From NCBI RefSeq assembly GCF_010509575.1, contig NZ_CP048437.1, positions 1,364,001 through 1,428,000 on the forward strand: a stretch of 64,000 nucleotides of DNA. Direction: 5' to 3'. The position numbers and the translations under genes are program-made. This document shows, piece by piece, positions 35,461 through 44,291 of this stretch (within the stretch, counting starts at the first letter, position 1; the number at the start of each line of letters is the position of its first letter). This DNA is from Faecalibacterium duncaniae (GTDB taxonomy: Bacteria > Bacillota > Clostridia > Oscillospirales > Ruminococcaceae). A model generated the notes under the pieces. That model saw only the letters and a list, made by a program, of their open reading frames with translations, did not search any database and was not told where the DNA came from.

Positions 35461-37233
35461 ATGTATTATTCCAGTGGCAACTACGAAGCATTTGCACACC
35501 CCAAAAAGCCTGAGGGCGTTGACAATAAATCTGCTTACCTCATCGGCTCCGGTCTGGCGGCCCTGACTGCCGCCTGCTACCTGGTCCGTGACGGCCAGAT
35601 GCAGGGCGGCCACATCCATGTGTTTGAGAAGGACCCGCTGCCCGGCGGTGCCTGCGACGGCTACAAGTACGATATCGGCTATGTCATGCGCGGCGGCCGT
35701 GAGATGGACAACCATTTCGAGGTCATGTGGGATCTGCTCCGCTCCATCCCGTCTTTGGAGACCGAGGGAGCCAGCGTGCTGGACGAGTATTACTGGCTGA
35801 ATAAGGAGGACCCCAACAAGTCTCTCTGCCGTGCCACTGTCAACCGCGGCCAGGATGCCCACACCGATGGCAAATTCGCCATCTCCGATCAGGGTGCCAT
35901 GGAGATCATGAAGCTCTTCTTCACCCCGGACGAGCAGCTGCAGGATAAAAAGATCACCGATATCTTTGACGATGAGGTGTTCTCCTCCAACTTCTGGATG
36001 TACTGGCGCACCATGTTCGCCTTTGAGAACTGGCACAGCGCGCTGGAAATGAAGCTCTACCTCAAGCGCTATATCCACCACATCGGCGGTCTGCCCGATT
36101 TCACCGCCCTGCGCTTTACCCGCTACAACCAGTATGAATCCATCATCCTGCCCATGGTCACCTACCTGAAGGATCACGGCGTGGACTTCCAGTACGAGAC
36201 CAAGGTCACCGATGTCCAGTTCCGGATCGAGGGCGGCAAAAAGCAGGCCAGCAGCGTGACCGTGGATCACAAGGGTGAGAGCAGGACCATCGACCTCACC
36301 GAGAACGACCTGCTCTTCATCACCAACGGCGGCTGCGTGGAGAGCTGCACCATCGGCGCTCAGGACAAGGCCGCAGGCTTTGATCCCACCATCAAGCCGG
36401 GCAACGGCTGGGATCTGTGGAAGAAGATCGCCGCACAGGATCCTTCCTTCGGCCATCCCGAAAAGTTCTGCTCTCAGCCGGAGCTGTCCAACTGGGAAAG
36501 CGCCACCATCACCACCCTGGACGACAAGATCCCCCAGTATATCAAGAAGATCTGCAAGCGTGACCCCTTCAGCGGCCACACCGTCACCGGCGGCATCGTC
36601 ACGGTCAAGGATTCCAGCTGGCTGCTCAGCTGGACCCTGAACCGTCAGCAGCAGTTCCGTGACCAGCCCAAGAACCAGCTCTGCGTCTGGGTCTACGGCC
36701 TGTTCAGCGACAAGCCCGGCGATTACGTCAAGAAGCCCATGCGCGACTGCACCGGCCGCGAGATCTGCATGGAGTGGCTGTACCACATCGGTGTGCCCGA
36801 AGAGGACATTGCCGGGCTGGCAGAGCACAGCGCCAACACCGTGCCTGTGATGATGCCCTATATCGATGCCTTCTTCATGCCCCGTGCCTTCGGCGACCGC
36901 CCCGATATCGTGCCCCAGGGCGCTGTCAACTTCGCCTTCCTGGGCCAGTTTGCCGAGACCGGCCGTGACACCATCTTCACCACCGAGTACTCCATGCGCA
37001 CCGGTATGGAAGCGGTTTACACCCTGCTCAACATCGACCGCGGCGTGCCCGAGGTCTGGGGCAGCACCTACGATGTCCGCAGCCTGATCGATGCAACGGT
37101 CAAACTGCGTGACGGCAAGAAGATCACTGATATGGATCTGCCCTTCATCCAGCGGGTGGCCCTCAAGGAAGTGCTCAAGAAGATCGAGGGCACCGACCTT
37201 GAGAAGTTCCTCAAGGAATACCATGCCATCTGA
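35461..37233 (+). CDS. ohyA: Oleate hydratase
   Basis: A 590-residue FAD-dependent fatty acid hydratase (MCRA family) that adds water to the cis-9 double bond of oleic or linoleic acid to give 10-hydroxy fatty acids. The FAD-binding start SAYLIGSGLAALTAACYLV (about 24-42), the EKDPLPGGACDGYKYD segment and MRGGREMDNHFEVMWDLL are hallmarks. The ATG at 35,461 follows AGGAGGTTCCCAGT. In gut bacteria it detoxifies unsaturated fatty acids. It is transcribed alone, between two terminators. Confidence 0.95.
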   Translation: MYYSSGNYEAFAHPKKPEGVDNKSAYLIGSGLAALTAACYLVRDGQMQGGHIHVFEKDPLPGGACDGYKYDIGYVMRGGREMDNHFEVMWDLLRSIPSLETEGASVLDEYYWLNKEDPNKSLCRATVNRGQDAHTDGKFAISDQGAMEIMKLFFTPDEQLQDKKITDIFDDEVFSSNFWMYWRTMFAFENWHSALEMKLYLKRYIHHIGGLPDFTALRFTRYNQYESIILPMVTYLKDHGVDFQYETKVTDVQFRIEGGKKQASSVTVDHKGESRTIDLTENDLLFITNGGCVESCTIGAQDKAAGFDPTIKPGNGWDLWKKIAAQDPSFGHPEKFCSQPELSNWESATITTLDDKIPQYIKKICKRDPFSGHTVTGGIVTVKDSSWLLSWTLNRQQQFRDQPKNQLCVWVYGLFSDKPGDYVKKPMRDCTGREICMEWLYHIGVPEEDIAGLAEHSANTVPVMMPYIDAFFMPRAFGDRPDIVPQGAVNFAFLGQFAETGRDTIFTTEYSMRTGMEAVYTLLNIDRGVPEVWGSTYDVRSLIDATVKLRDGKKITDMDLPFIQRVALKEVLKKIEGTDLEKFLKEYHAI

Positions 37234-37283
37234 TGCTGTCTGAGAATCGTCCCCCGATCCTCTGACCCTCTTTTCTGAATGCG

Positions 37284-37330
37284 GCAAAGCCCTGCACCCT
37301 TTCCATGGGATGCGGGGCTTTGCCCTTTTT
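37284..37330 (+). terminator. Oleate hydratase terminator
   Basis: GGCAAAGCCCTGCA and TGCGGGGCTTTGCC form a long stem ending in five T. Confidence 0.85.
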
Positions 37331-37406
37331 CTCGGAATTTTCAAACGTTTTACCAAAACAGTATGACTATTGTGGGATTCCTTGACACGAATTTTACAAA
37401 AATCCC

Positions 37407-37435
37407 TTGCGGAAACTGGGGTTCTATGTTAAGAT
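37407..37435 (+). promoter_or_regulatory. Promoter of the 5'-nucleotidase gene
   Basis: TTGCGG at 37,407-37,412 and TAAGAT at 37,430-37,435 with a 17-base spacer; the leader to the GTG start is about 120 bases and holds no other feature I can support. Confidence 0.5.
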
Positions 37436-37560
37436 TTAGGTAACAAACAGCCCTCTCGGTCTTGCTGAAGCCCGCCAGTTCCCCAAAAGGGAAAACAACG
37501 CAGCACAGTATGGAAGGAGAGGGCTGAAAGAGCGTGTTGAATCAAAGGAGGTCTTTCCCT

Positions 37561-39336
37561 GTGAAACAGTTCATTACCCGCCGCAGCTTTATCAAGGCTG
37601 CCGGTGCTGCCACGGCACTGACCGCAGTTTCTGTCGGTGCACCCGCCGCCTTTGCGGAGGAGACCAATTGCTTCTTTGGTGACAAAGCGGATGTGACCAT
37701 CCTCTACACCAACGATGTCCACACCTATATCGACAACAAGTCCCCCAAGCCCACCTATGCTGCCATTGCTGCCCTGAAAAAGAGCATCGAGGACACCGGC
37801 CGGGATGTGCTGCTGGTGGATGCAGGCGACCATATCCAGGGCACCGCTTACGGCTCCATGGATGACGGCGCTACCATCATCGAGCTGATGAACGAGGCCG
37901 GTTACGATCTGGCCACCCCCGGCAACCACGAGTTCGACTACGGCATGGCCCGTGCCAAGGCTGTGATCCAGGAAGCCGACTTCCCCTATGTCTCCTGCAA
38001 CTGGGTCGATCTGCGCACCGGCTTCAACGTTCTGCCCAGCGTCAAGTTCTTCTTTGTGGGCGGCCGCAAGATCGCCTTTGTGGGCGTGACCACCCCCGAG
38101 ACCTTCACCAAGTCTACCCCGGCCTACTTTATGAACGATGCCCAGACCAAGTACATCTACGATATTCTGGGCGGCGAGGACGGCCAGAAGCTCTACGATG
38201 CCGTTCAGAAGGCCATCGACAAGGCTGAGTTCTGGGGCGCTGACACCATCATCGGTCTGGGCCATCTGGGCGTTGACCCCTCCTCCTCTCCCTGGACCAG
38301 TGAGGAAGTCATTGCACACACCCACGGCTTTACCGCTTTCATCGACGGCCACTCCCACACCGTGATGGCCAACAAGCAGGTCACCGATGCTTCCGGCAAG
38401 GCAGTCACCCTGACCCAGACCGGTTCTTACTTCAAGAACATCGGCAAGATGACTGTGGGCGCGGACGGCACCATCACCACTGAGCTCATCGACACCTACG
38501 AGGGTCTGGATGCTGCCGTGGCCGCCACTGCCTCCAACTGGATCAGCGCAGTGGACGATATGCTGGGCGAGGAGATCGCAGTGGGCGATACCAAATTCTA
38601 CATCAACGATCCCGCCACCGGCAAGCGCCGCATCCGCTCCGGCGAGACCAACCTTGGCGACTTCGTGGCCGACGGCATCTACACCTACTTCAACGAGATC
38701 GAGGAGCTCCACTGTGATGTCGCCATTATGAACGGCGGCGGCATCCGCACCGATGTGGAGGCTGGCCCCTGGAGCTTCAAGACCTGCAAGACCGTCAGCC
38801 CCTTTGGCAACGTGGCCTGCCTGATGTCCGTGACTGGCCAGCAGATCCAGGACGCTCTGGAGTTTGGTGCCCGCTTTGCCGGTGCTGAGGGCAAGGAGAA
38901 CGGCGGCTTCCTGCAGGTGGCAGGTGCCAGGTACACGATCCACCCCATGATCCCCAACACCGTTCAGACCAACGACAAGAATGTCTGGACCGGCAGCGCC
39001 GCCACCCCGCGTGTCAGCAATGTGGAGATCTACGACAAGACCACCGGTACTTATCAGCCCCTTGACCCGAACGCCACCTACGCTCTGGCCGGCATGAACT
39101 ACACCCTGCGCAATCTGGGCGATGGTTTTGCCATGTTCGATGGCGCGACTCTCATCAAAGACTATGTCTCTGAGGACTACCTTGTCATGTCCAGCTACGC
39201 AGCCATGTTCGGCGGCGTGGATGCCAACGGTCTGCCGCATCTGGCAAGCGCCAACAGCCCGCTGGCCGATTACCCCGGCTACATGCTCAACTACGAGGAT
39301 CCGTACGGCGCAGGCCGCATCCAGATGATCTGGTAA
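37561..39336 (+). CDS. Tat-exported 5'-nucleotidase / metallophosphoesterase
   Basis: A 591-residue exported nucleotidase. The N-terminus has TRRSFIKAAG, a twin-arginine motif, then a hydrophobic stretch and AFAEE, a cleavage site. The metallophosphatase domain has YTNDVHTY, DAGDHIQGT, TPGNHEFDYG and DGHSHT, all metal ligands. The C-terminal nucleotidase domain has MNGGGIRTDV. The start is a GTG at 37,561 with AGGAGG 9 bases upstream; the longer frame would put the ribosome site inside the gene. It probably scavenges phosphate or nucleosides outside the cell. Confidence 0.9.
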   Translation: MKQFITRRSFIKAAGAATALTAVSVGAPAAFAEETNCFFGDKADVTILYTNDVHTYIDNKSPKPTYAAIAALKKSIEDTGRDVLLVDAGDHIQGTAYGSMDDGATIIELMNEAGYDLATPGNHEFDYGMARAKAVIQEADFPYVSCNWVDLRTGFNVLPSVKFFFVGGRKIAFVGVTTPETFTKSTPAYFMNDAQTKYIYDILGGEDGQKLYDAVQKAIDKAEFWGADTIIGLGHLGVDPSSSPWTSEEVIAHTHGFTAFIDGHSHTVMANKQVTDASGKAVTLTQTGSYFKNIGKMTVGADGTITTELIDTYEGLDAAVAATASNWISAVDDMLGEEIAVGDTKFYINDPATGKRRIRSGETNLGDFVADGIYTYFNEIEELHCDVAIMNGGGIRTDVEAGPWSFKTCKTVSPFGNVACLMSVTGQQIQDALEFGARFAGAEGKENGGFLQVAGARYTIHPMIPNTVQTNDKNVWTGSAATPRVSNVEIYDKTTGTYQPLDPNATYALAGMNYTLRNLGDGFAMFDGATLIKDYVSEDYLVMSSYAAMFGGVDANGLPHLASANSPLADYPGYMLNYEDPYGAGRIQMIW

Positions 39337-39346
39337 ATTAAGGATA

Positions 39347-39395
39347 CGACCCTCTCCGTCAACGCCGCAGGCTTTGACGGAGAGGGTTATTTTTA
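39347..39395 (+). terminator. 5'-nucleotidase terminator
   Basis: CCCTCTCCGTCAA and TTGACGGAGAGGG form a 13-bp stem followed by TTATTTTT. Confidence 0.85.
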
Positions 39396-39515
39396 AGCAG
39401 CATTGTCAGCAGGAATCGAACCCGGTTTGTGGATCAGGATAGGGGAAAGTTGCATAAATCCGGCAGAGCATCCTTGTATACTACGCCAAAGTTTGTGACT
39501 TTTTTATTTGTTTGC

Positions 39516-39544
39516 TTGCGAACGATCTGCACTGGAAGTATAAT
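39516..39544 (+). promoter_or_regulatory. Promoter of the GH3 gene
   Basis: TTGCGA at 39,516-39,521 and TATAAT at 39,539-39,544 with a 17-base spacer. Confidence 0.7.
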
Positions 39545-39604
39545 AAACGGGCAAGTAATATATCAGCTGTGCTGTTGCAGGCACAGAGACAAAGGAGAAA
39601 CATT

Positions 39605-41959
39605 ATGCAGACACGGTATACCAGCGCCGACCAGTGGGCAGAGGCCAAAGACGGCGTGATCCCTGCACCCTACGCTCTGGAAGAGGGCGAGCAGATCATT
39701 GACCAGTATCTTGAGCCGGTCATCTTCCACAACGTCAACGGCCCCGACATCGGTGTGACCACCTGCGGCGTGATCGTCAAGGACGGCCTGTACTTTAAGG
39801 ATCTGGACAACAGCGGCGAGCTGGCCCCCTACAAGGATTGGCGGCTGAGCCCTGAGCAGCGCGCTGAGGATATGGTCAAGCACCTGCGGCTGGATCAGCA
39901 GGCAGGCCTTGTGCTGAACACCCTGTTCAACAGCCCTGTGGTGCCCACCCGTGCCGAGGCCACCAACGCCGAAGGCAAGCTGGAGCTGGGCAAGATCTAC
40001 AAGCACCACAACCCCGGGGAAAAGCCCATGCCCGGCCCTCTGCCCGGCATGACCGTCAGCATTGATGACAGCCACGTTCTGGAAAAGCACATTGCCGCCG
40101 GTGTTTACCGCGGTGACATGCGCTGCGAGGCCGGCATGGTGGCCCTGTACCACAACGCCGGCACCCAGATGCTGGAATACGAGGCCTGCAAGGGCGGCGT
40201 GGCCATTCCGTACTCTCTCCACACCAACCCCATCAACATCGGTTACCCGGACTCTCTGGGCATCGGCGCGGCTGTCATTGGCGACGGCAACACCGACATG
40301 GTCTATGAGATGGCCCAGACCGACCGCAAGATGATGAAGGCCGAGGGCCTGAACATCATGTACGGCCCTCAGGTCGATGTGACCTCTGACCCCCGCTGGC
40401 CCCGTACCTCCGGTACTTACGGCGAGCGTCCCGATGTCACCAGCGATATTGCCGAGGCTCTGGTCAAGGGCTATCAGGATGGCGACAACGGCCTGAACGA
40501 GGGTTCCGTTGTTCTGACCATCAAGCACTTCCCCGGCGATGCCCCCTCTGAGAATGGCTTTGAGCCCCATGTGCCCATCGGCCAGTGGCGCATCTACCGC
40601 ACCCCCGGCTCGATGGAAAAGTATCATCTGCCCCCGTTCCAGCGCGCCTTTGACCACAAGGTCTCTTCCATCATGCCGGACTACTCCCGTATTGCCACCG
40701 ATGGCCGTGCCGTGCCCCAGACCTACCGGGGCGAGGTGACCAGCACCGAGGAAGTGCCCAGCGCTTACAGCAAGGAGCTGATCACCGATCTGGCCCGGAA
40801 CAAGATGGGCTTTGACGGCTATGTCAACTCCGACTCCGGCATCACCACCGTTCAGATCTACGGCGTGGAGAACCTCACCGAGCCTGAGCGCTACGCCAAG
40901 GCCATCTCTGCCGGTACCGATGTCATCGGCGGCAACACCGACCCCGAGAACATCGTCAAGGCTGTGGAGGACGGTCTGCTGCCCAAGGCAGATCTGGACC
41001 GCGCCAGCTACAATCGTCTGCTGAGCCTGTTCCGCACCAAGCGGGTGGATAACCCCTACCTCGACCCCGACAAGGCCGATCAGGCCCGCGTGGATAACTT
41101 CGATGGTGCCAAGAAGAAGGCTTACGAGGCCAACCAGAAGGCTGTTGTTCTGGTCAAGAACCACGAGAAGCTCCTGCCTCTGGCCAAGAGCCAGAAGGTC
41201 TGCATCGTCACCTTCAAGGGTGTGGACTCCGGCTTTGCACAGATGGCACAGGCCATGGGTGCCGGTCTGGGCAACACGGACGAGGATGCCGCTCTGCGCA
41301 AGACCCTGACGGAAGCCTTTGAGAAGAAGGGCTACACCGTGGTGGCCGCCCCGGAGGAAGCCGATGTGCTCTACCTGCACGTCTGGCCCATCAGCAACGG
41401 TCTGGTGTTCAACCAGTACGCAATGCCTGTCATCGAGATGGGCGAGATCGTCACTGACGAGCGCGAGCGCAACAAGAGCCAGAAAAAGACCGGCAACAAG
41501 GTCACTGTTGTCACCCTGAAGGACGTGGAGAAGATCAAGGAACTGGCCGATGCCATCCATGCCCGCGGCGGCAAGGTGGTTGGCACCTGCGTGGTCTGCA
41601 ACCCCTGGCTGCTGGACAAGCTGGAGCCCTACTGCGACGCACTGACCATCCAGTACACCGTCAGCGCCGTTGCCCTGAACAACGCCCTGAACGCTCAGGT
41701 CGATGTCATCAGCGGCGACTTTGCCCCCACCGGCAAGCTGAGCCTGACCATGGTCTCTGACCCCGCCGTCATTGCCATCACCGAGCAGGAGATCGACGGT
41801 GTGGTGCGCGAGATCTGCGCCTCTCCCAACGACGTGCCCGGCTACGATAAGGATCAGTACATCGATCCCGCCATCCTCGCCAACGTCAAGGGCGGCAGCT
41901 ACGCCTACTGCGATGCCGACGGCAACTACTACCGCAGCGGCTTCGGTCTGAATTACTAA
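39605..41959 (+). CDS. Glycoside hydrolase family 3 protein
   Basis: A 784-residue GH3 enzyme without a signal peptide, so cytoplasmic. The N-terminal barrel has LTIKHFPGDAPSENG (the KHFPG substrate-binding motif, about 305) and GYVNSDSGITT (about 407), where the Asp is the likely nucleophile. The C-terminal alpha/beta sandwich includes VVLVKNHEKLLPLAKS. Most such enzymes are beta-glucosidases; the exact sugar is not predictable here. The ATG at 39,605 follows AAAGGAGAAACATT. It stands alone between promoter and terminator. Confidence 0.88.
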   Translation: MQTRYTSADQWAEAKDGVIPAPYALEEGEQIIDQYLEPVIFHNVNGPDIGVTTCGVIVKDGLYFKDLDNSGELAPYKDWRLSPEQRAEDMVKHLRLDQQAGLVLNTLFNSPVVPTRAEATNAEGKLELGKIYKHHNPGEKPMPGPLPGMTVSIDDSHVLEKHIAAGVYRGDMRCEAGMVALYHNAGTQMLEYEACKGGVAIPYSLHTNPINIGYPDSLGIGAAVIGDGNTDMVYEMAQTDRKMMKAEGLNIMYGPQVDVTSDPRWPRTSGTYGERPDVTSDIAEALVKGYQDGDNGLNEGSVVLTIKHFPGDAPSENGFEPHVPIGQWRIYRTPGSMEKYHLPPFQRAFDHKVSSIMPDYSRIATDGRAVPQTYRGEVTSTEEVPSAYSKELITDLARNKMGFDGYVNSDSGITTVQIYGVENLTEPERYAKAISAGTDVIGGNTDPENIVKAVEDGLLPKADLDRASYNRLLSLFRTKRVDNPYLDPDKADQARVDNFDGAKKKAYEANQKAVVLVKNHEKLLPLAKSQKVCIVTFKGVDSGFAQMAQAMGAGLGNTDEDAALRKTLTEAFEKKGYTVVAAPEEADVLYLHVWPISNGLVFNQYAMPVIEMGEIVTDERERNKSQKKTGNKVTVVTLKDVEKIKELADAIHARGGKVVGTCVVCNPWLLDKLEPYCDALTIQYTVSAVALNNALNAQVDVISGDFAPTGKLSLTMVSDPAVIAITEQEIDGVVREICASPNDVPGYDKDQYIDPAILANVKGGSYAYCDADGNYYRSGFGLNY

Positions 41960-41971
41960 TTCCCGTTAACG

Positions 41972-42011
41972 AAAAAAGAGCGATACAGCGTTTGCTGTAT
42001 CGCTCTTTTTA
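41972..42011 (+). terminator. Terminator between GH3 and aldo/keto reductase genes
   Basis: AAAAAGAGCGATACAGC and GCTGTATCGCTCTTTTT form a perfect stem with T-runs on both strands, so it serves both convergent genes. Confidence 0.92.
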
Positions 42012-42012
42012 T

Positions 42013-43122
42013 TTACTGCTTGTCAAATTCCGCGGCGATCTCAGTCAGCAGTCTGCGGATGGGCAGGTGCTGAGGGCAGGCCTTTTCGCACCTGCCGCAC
42101 TGGATGCAGTCAGATGCCCGGCGGCCTGCGCCGGTATAAACATTATTATAGTAAAAGTCGGCGTTCCAGTCGTGATAGATCTGCTTGGTGTTCATCACGG
42201 CGAACAGGTCGGGGATGGCGATCTGCCTGGGGCAGCCGTCGGTGCAGTAGCGGCAGGCGGTGCAGGGGATCAGGTTCATGCCGCAGAAGATCGACTGCAC
42301 CTTCTTCACGGCTTCCAGCTCAGTCTCGTTCAGGGGCTGGAAGTCCTTCATGTAGCTGAGGTTATCCTTCATCTGCTCCATGCTGCTCATGCCGGAGAGC
42401 ACCATCATCATGCCGGGGAAGCCCGCCGCAAAGCGGATGGCGTAGCTGGCTGGGCTGCCGCCGTGCAGCTCGTCCAGCACCTTCCGGGCCTCTTCGGGCA
42501 GGTTGACCAGGTTGCCGCCCTTCACAGGCTCCATGACCAGCACGGGCTTGCCGTGCCTGCGGCAGACTTCATAGCACTTGCGGCTCTGCACGGCGGGGTC
42601 GTCGTAGTCCACATAGTTGAACTGGATCTGCACCACCTCGATCTCCGGGTAGTCAGTCAGGATCTGCTCCAGTACCTCGGCATGATCGTGGAAGGAGATG
42701 CCCACATGCTTGATTTTGCCCTCGGCCTTCAGCGCAAAAGCGGTCTCATAGGCCCGGCATTTTTTGAAATGCTGGTAAAACGTTGCACTCTGGGCGTGCA
42801 TCAGGTAGAAATCAAAATAGTCCACACCGCAGGCTTCCAGCTGGCTCTGGAAAAAGGGACGGATGTCAGCCTCAGTTTTGAAGAAAGTGCCGGTCAGCTT
42901 GTTGGTCAGGATGTAGCTGTCGCGGGGGTGGCGGCTGGTCAGGCAGGTCTTCAGCGCCGTCTCGCTCCGGCCCTGAAGGTAGCCGTGGGCCGTGTCGAAG
43001 TAGTTGAAGCCCTGCTCCAGAAAATAATCGACCATCCGGCTGGTTTCGGCCAGATCGATCTCACCATCCTTCATGGGCAGGCGCATACAGCCAAAACCGA
43101 AGTTTTTCTTGATGTTTTCCAT
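42013..43122 (-). CDS. Aldo/keto reductase with C-terminal 2[4Fe-4S] domain
   Basis: A 369-residue protein. The N-terminal barrel (MENIKKNFGFGCMRLPMKDG) has the aldo/keto reductase residues in NYFDTAHGYLQGRSE, LTNKLTG and FYLMHAQS. The C-terminal 90 residues add two ferredoxin-type clusters, CTACRYCTDGCP and CIQCGRCEKACP. Fusions of this type occur in anaerobes and suggest ferredoxin-linked reduction; the substrate is unknown. The ATG at 43,122 follows GAGAGGAGTATTGGAC; the longer frame reads back into the tRNA. Confidence 0.9.
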   Translation of the reverse strand: MENIKKNFGFGCMRLPMKDGEIDLAETSRMVDYFLEQGFNYFDTAHGYLQGRSETALKTCLTSRHPRDSYILTNKLTGTFFKTEADIRPFFQSQLEACGVDYFDFYLMHAQSATFYQHFKKCRAYETAFALKAEGKIKHVGISFHDHAEVLEQILTDYPEIEVVQIQFNYVDYDDPAVQSRKCYEVCRRHGKPVLVMEPVKGGNLVNLPEEARKVLDELHGGSPASYAIRFAAGFPGMMMVLSGMSSMEQMKDNLSYMKDFQPLNETELEAVKKVQSIFCGMNLIPCTACRYCTDGCPRQIAIPDLFAVMNTKQIYHDWNADFYYNNVYTGAGRRASDCIQCGRCEKACPQHLPIRRLLTEIAAEFDKQ

Positions 43123-43178
43123 GTCCAATACTCCTCTCGTGTGCAAGGGCGGAGTGCACTCCATAACCCGGATACGAC

Positions 43179-43214
43179 AAAAAAAGACATCCGGAGTGTT
43201 CGGATGTCTTTTTG
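43179..43214 (-). terminator. tRNA-Gln terminator
   Basis: AAAAAAGACATCCG and CGGATGTCTTTTT form a strong stem directly after the tRNA, with T-runs on both strands. Confidence 0.85.
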
Positions 43215-43286
43215 GTTGGGGATGAGAGAATCGAACTCCCACAAGTAGAGTCAGAGTCTACCGCACTACCACTATGCAAATCCCCA
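43213..43286 (-). tRNA. tRNA-Gln (anticodon CUG)
   Basis: On the minus strand the acceptor TGGGGAT pairs with ATCCCCA, the anticodon arm is GTAGA-CTCTGAC-TCTAC giving CUG, and the T-arm is GGGAG-TTCGATT-CTCTC. A discriminator A and an encoded CCA follow (to 43,213). The total is 71 bases plus CCA. The D-stem is short (GCA/TGC). Confidence 0.92.
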
Positions 43287-43338
43287 TCAGCTTGGGTCTG
43301 TCTTGCGGGGTGAGCCGCTCAACGTGTGCTATTATACG

Positions 43339-43371
43339 GAAAAAGCGCCGCTTTGTCAAGCGCTTTTTTGA
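43339..43371. terminator. Hairpin with T-run between tRNA and DUF2508 gene
   Basis: AAAAAGCGC and GCGCTTTTTT flank an 11-base loop (CGCTTTGTCAA). Confidence 0.55.
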
Positions 43372-43509
43372 AATTTTTTGCAGAAATCAGAAAAAAGACG
43401 CACTTTCGCAGGAGTTCTTGCGGGCTGCTTGATTCCGTCATCCTTCTCATGTTCTTTGCATATACTGGAAATCAGAAGAAGCAAAGACGCACAAAGAGGA
43501 GGAACTGCC

Positions 43510-43791
43510 ATGACCCAGACCACGCAAAAGGAAAAGACCCTGCTTTCGCCCCGCATTCCGCGGGACACCGAACACGAGCGCTACCACCCGGAGCTGGAGG
43601 AGGAGCTGAAAGAGTGCCTGTTCTGCCTGCACCGGAACGAGATGATGTTCGACCTTGAGGTGGACACCGACCTCATCGAACAGCATATCTATGAGCGGCA
43701 GGCCCTTCTGGCCCGCTACCGGTACTTATTGGGCAAGGCCCGGGAATTAGGACTGCATACGATATTGGAAAAGTATCAGCCGGTGGGGTAA
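43510..43791 (+). CDS. DUF2508 family protein (YaaL-like)
   Basis: A 93-residue soluble protein. The segment FDLEVDTDLIEQHIYERQAL then LARYRYLLGKARELGL fits the DUF2508 pattern (D-x-LI-x4-IYE-x2-A-x3-RY). The ATG at 43,510 follows GAGGAGGAACTGCC. The usual recR neighbour is absent. The function is unknown. Confidence 0.65.
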   Translation: MTQTTQKEKTLLSPRIPRDTEHERYHPELEEELKECLFCLHRNEMMFDLEVDTDLIEQHIYERQALLARYRYLLGKARELGLHTILEKYQPVG

Positions 43792-43807
43792 GGCCTCGTC
43801 TTTGTAC

Positions 43808-43944
43808 AACCTCTCAGTCTCACTTCGTTCGACAGCTCCCCTAGTAGGGGAGCCTCTGGCGAAGAGACAAAGCTTTATGCCATGCCAAGGCCTCCCCTAC
43901 TAGGGGAGGTGGCATCGAGCGTCAGCGATGATGACGGAGAGGTT
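43808..43944. repeat. MITE-like dispersed repeat, copy 2
   Basis: A 137-bp unit with perfect 8-bp terminal inverted repeats AACCTCTC/GAGAGGTT, internal GCTCCCCTAGTAGGGGAGC and AAAGCTTTATGCCATGCC. It is closely related to copy 1 at 35,129. Confidence 0.75.
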
Positions 43945-43980
43945 TTATAGCAGGGCGTTGCAGAAGATGCGACAAAAATC

Positions 43981-44009
43981 TTGACAGAATCCCTGAACCG
44001 TGCTATCCT
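43981..44009 (+). promoter_or_regulatory. Promoter of the SCIFF peptide gene
   Basis: TTGACA at 43,981-43,986 and TATCCT at 44,004-44,009 with a 17-base spacer. Confidence 0.75.
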
Positions 44010-44076
44010 ATATCAAGATAACAATGCGCAGGTGGTTCTGCGTATCAACTATTTGGAGCTAGAGAGGTTTTTAATT

Positions 44077-44223
44077 ATGGAACGTATTAAGACGATCGCT
44101 ACTCGTGACCTGACCAAGAGCGTTGTGACCGGTGGCTGCGGCGAGTGCCAGACTTCCTGCCAGTCTGCCTGCAAGACTTCCTGCGGTGTGGCTAACCAGA
44201 AGTGCGAGAACAGCAACAAGTAA
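44077..44223 (+). CDS. scfA: SCIFF ranthipeptide precursor (six cysteines in forty-five)
   Basis: A 48-residue precursor of the SCIFF family. A leader-like N-terminus (MERIKTIATRDLTKSVVTGG) is followed by a core with cysteines at 21, 24, 28, 32, 36 and 43. Partner radical SAM enzymes join a cysteine sulphur to a non-alpha carbon of a threonine to make thioether rings; QTSC and KTSC are candidate sites. The ATG at 44,077 follows GAGAGGTTTTTAATT. The peptide is almost universal in clostridia and its role (signalling has been proposed) is not settled. Confidence 0.96.
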   Translation: MERIKTIATRDLTKSVVTGGCGECQTSCQSACKTSCGVANQKCENSNK

Positions 44224-44237
44224 TTTCTGCAAATCGG

Positions 44238-44268
44238 ATGCCGCCTTTGCCGGGCGGCATTTTTTTAT
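44238..44268 (+). terminator. Hairpin between SCIFF and maturase genes
   Basis: ATGCCGCC and GGGCGGCAT stem followed by seven T. As a partial terminator it would make much more peptide mRNA than maturase mRNA. Confidence 0.8.
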
Positions 44269-44291
44269 GTTACAATGGAATGGAGAATAAA

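Noticed and set aside
39405..39430. tRNA T-arm-like sequence (GGAATCGAACCC) after the nucleotidase gene
   Set aside because: No matching acceptor, D or anticodon arms nearby; probably chance or a remnant.
35443..41560. Several 600-codon minus-strand frames opposite oleate hydratase, nucleotidase and GH3
   Set aside because: All mirror highly expressed plus-strand genes; composition is typical of reverse-complement reading, not of proteins.
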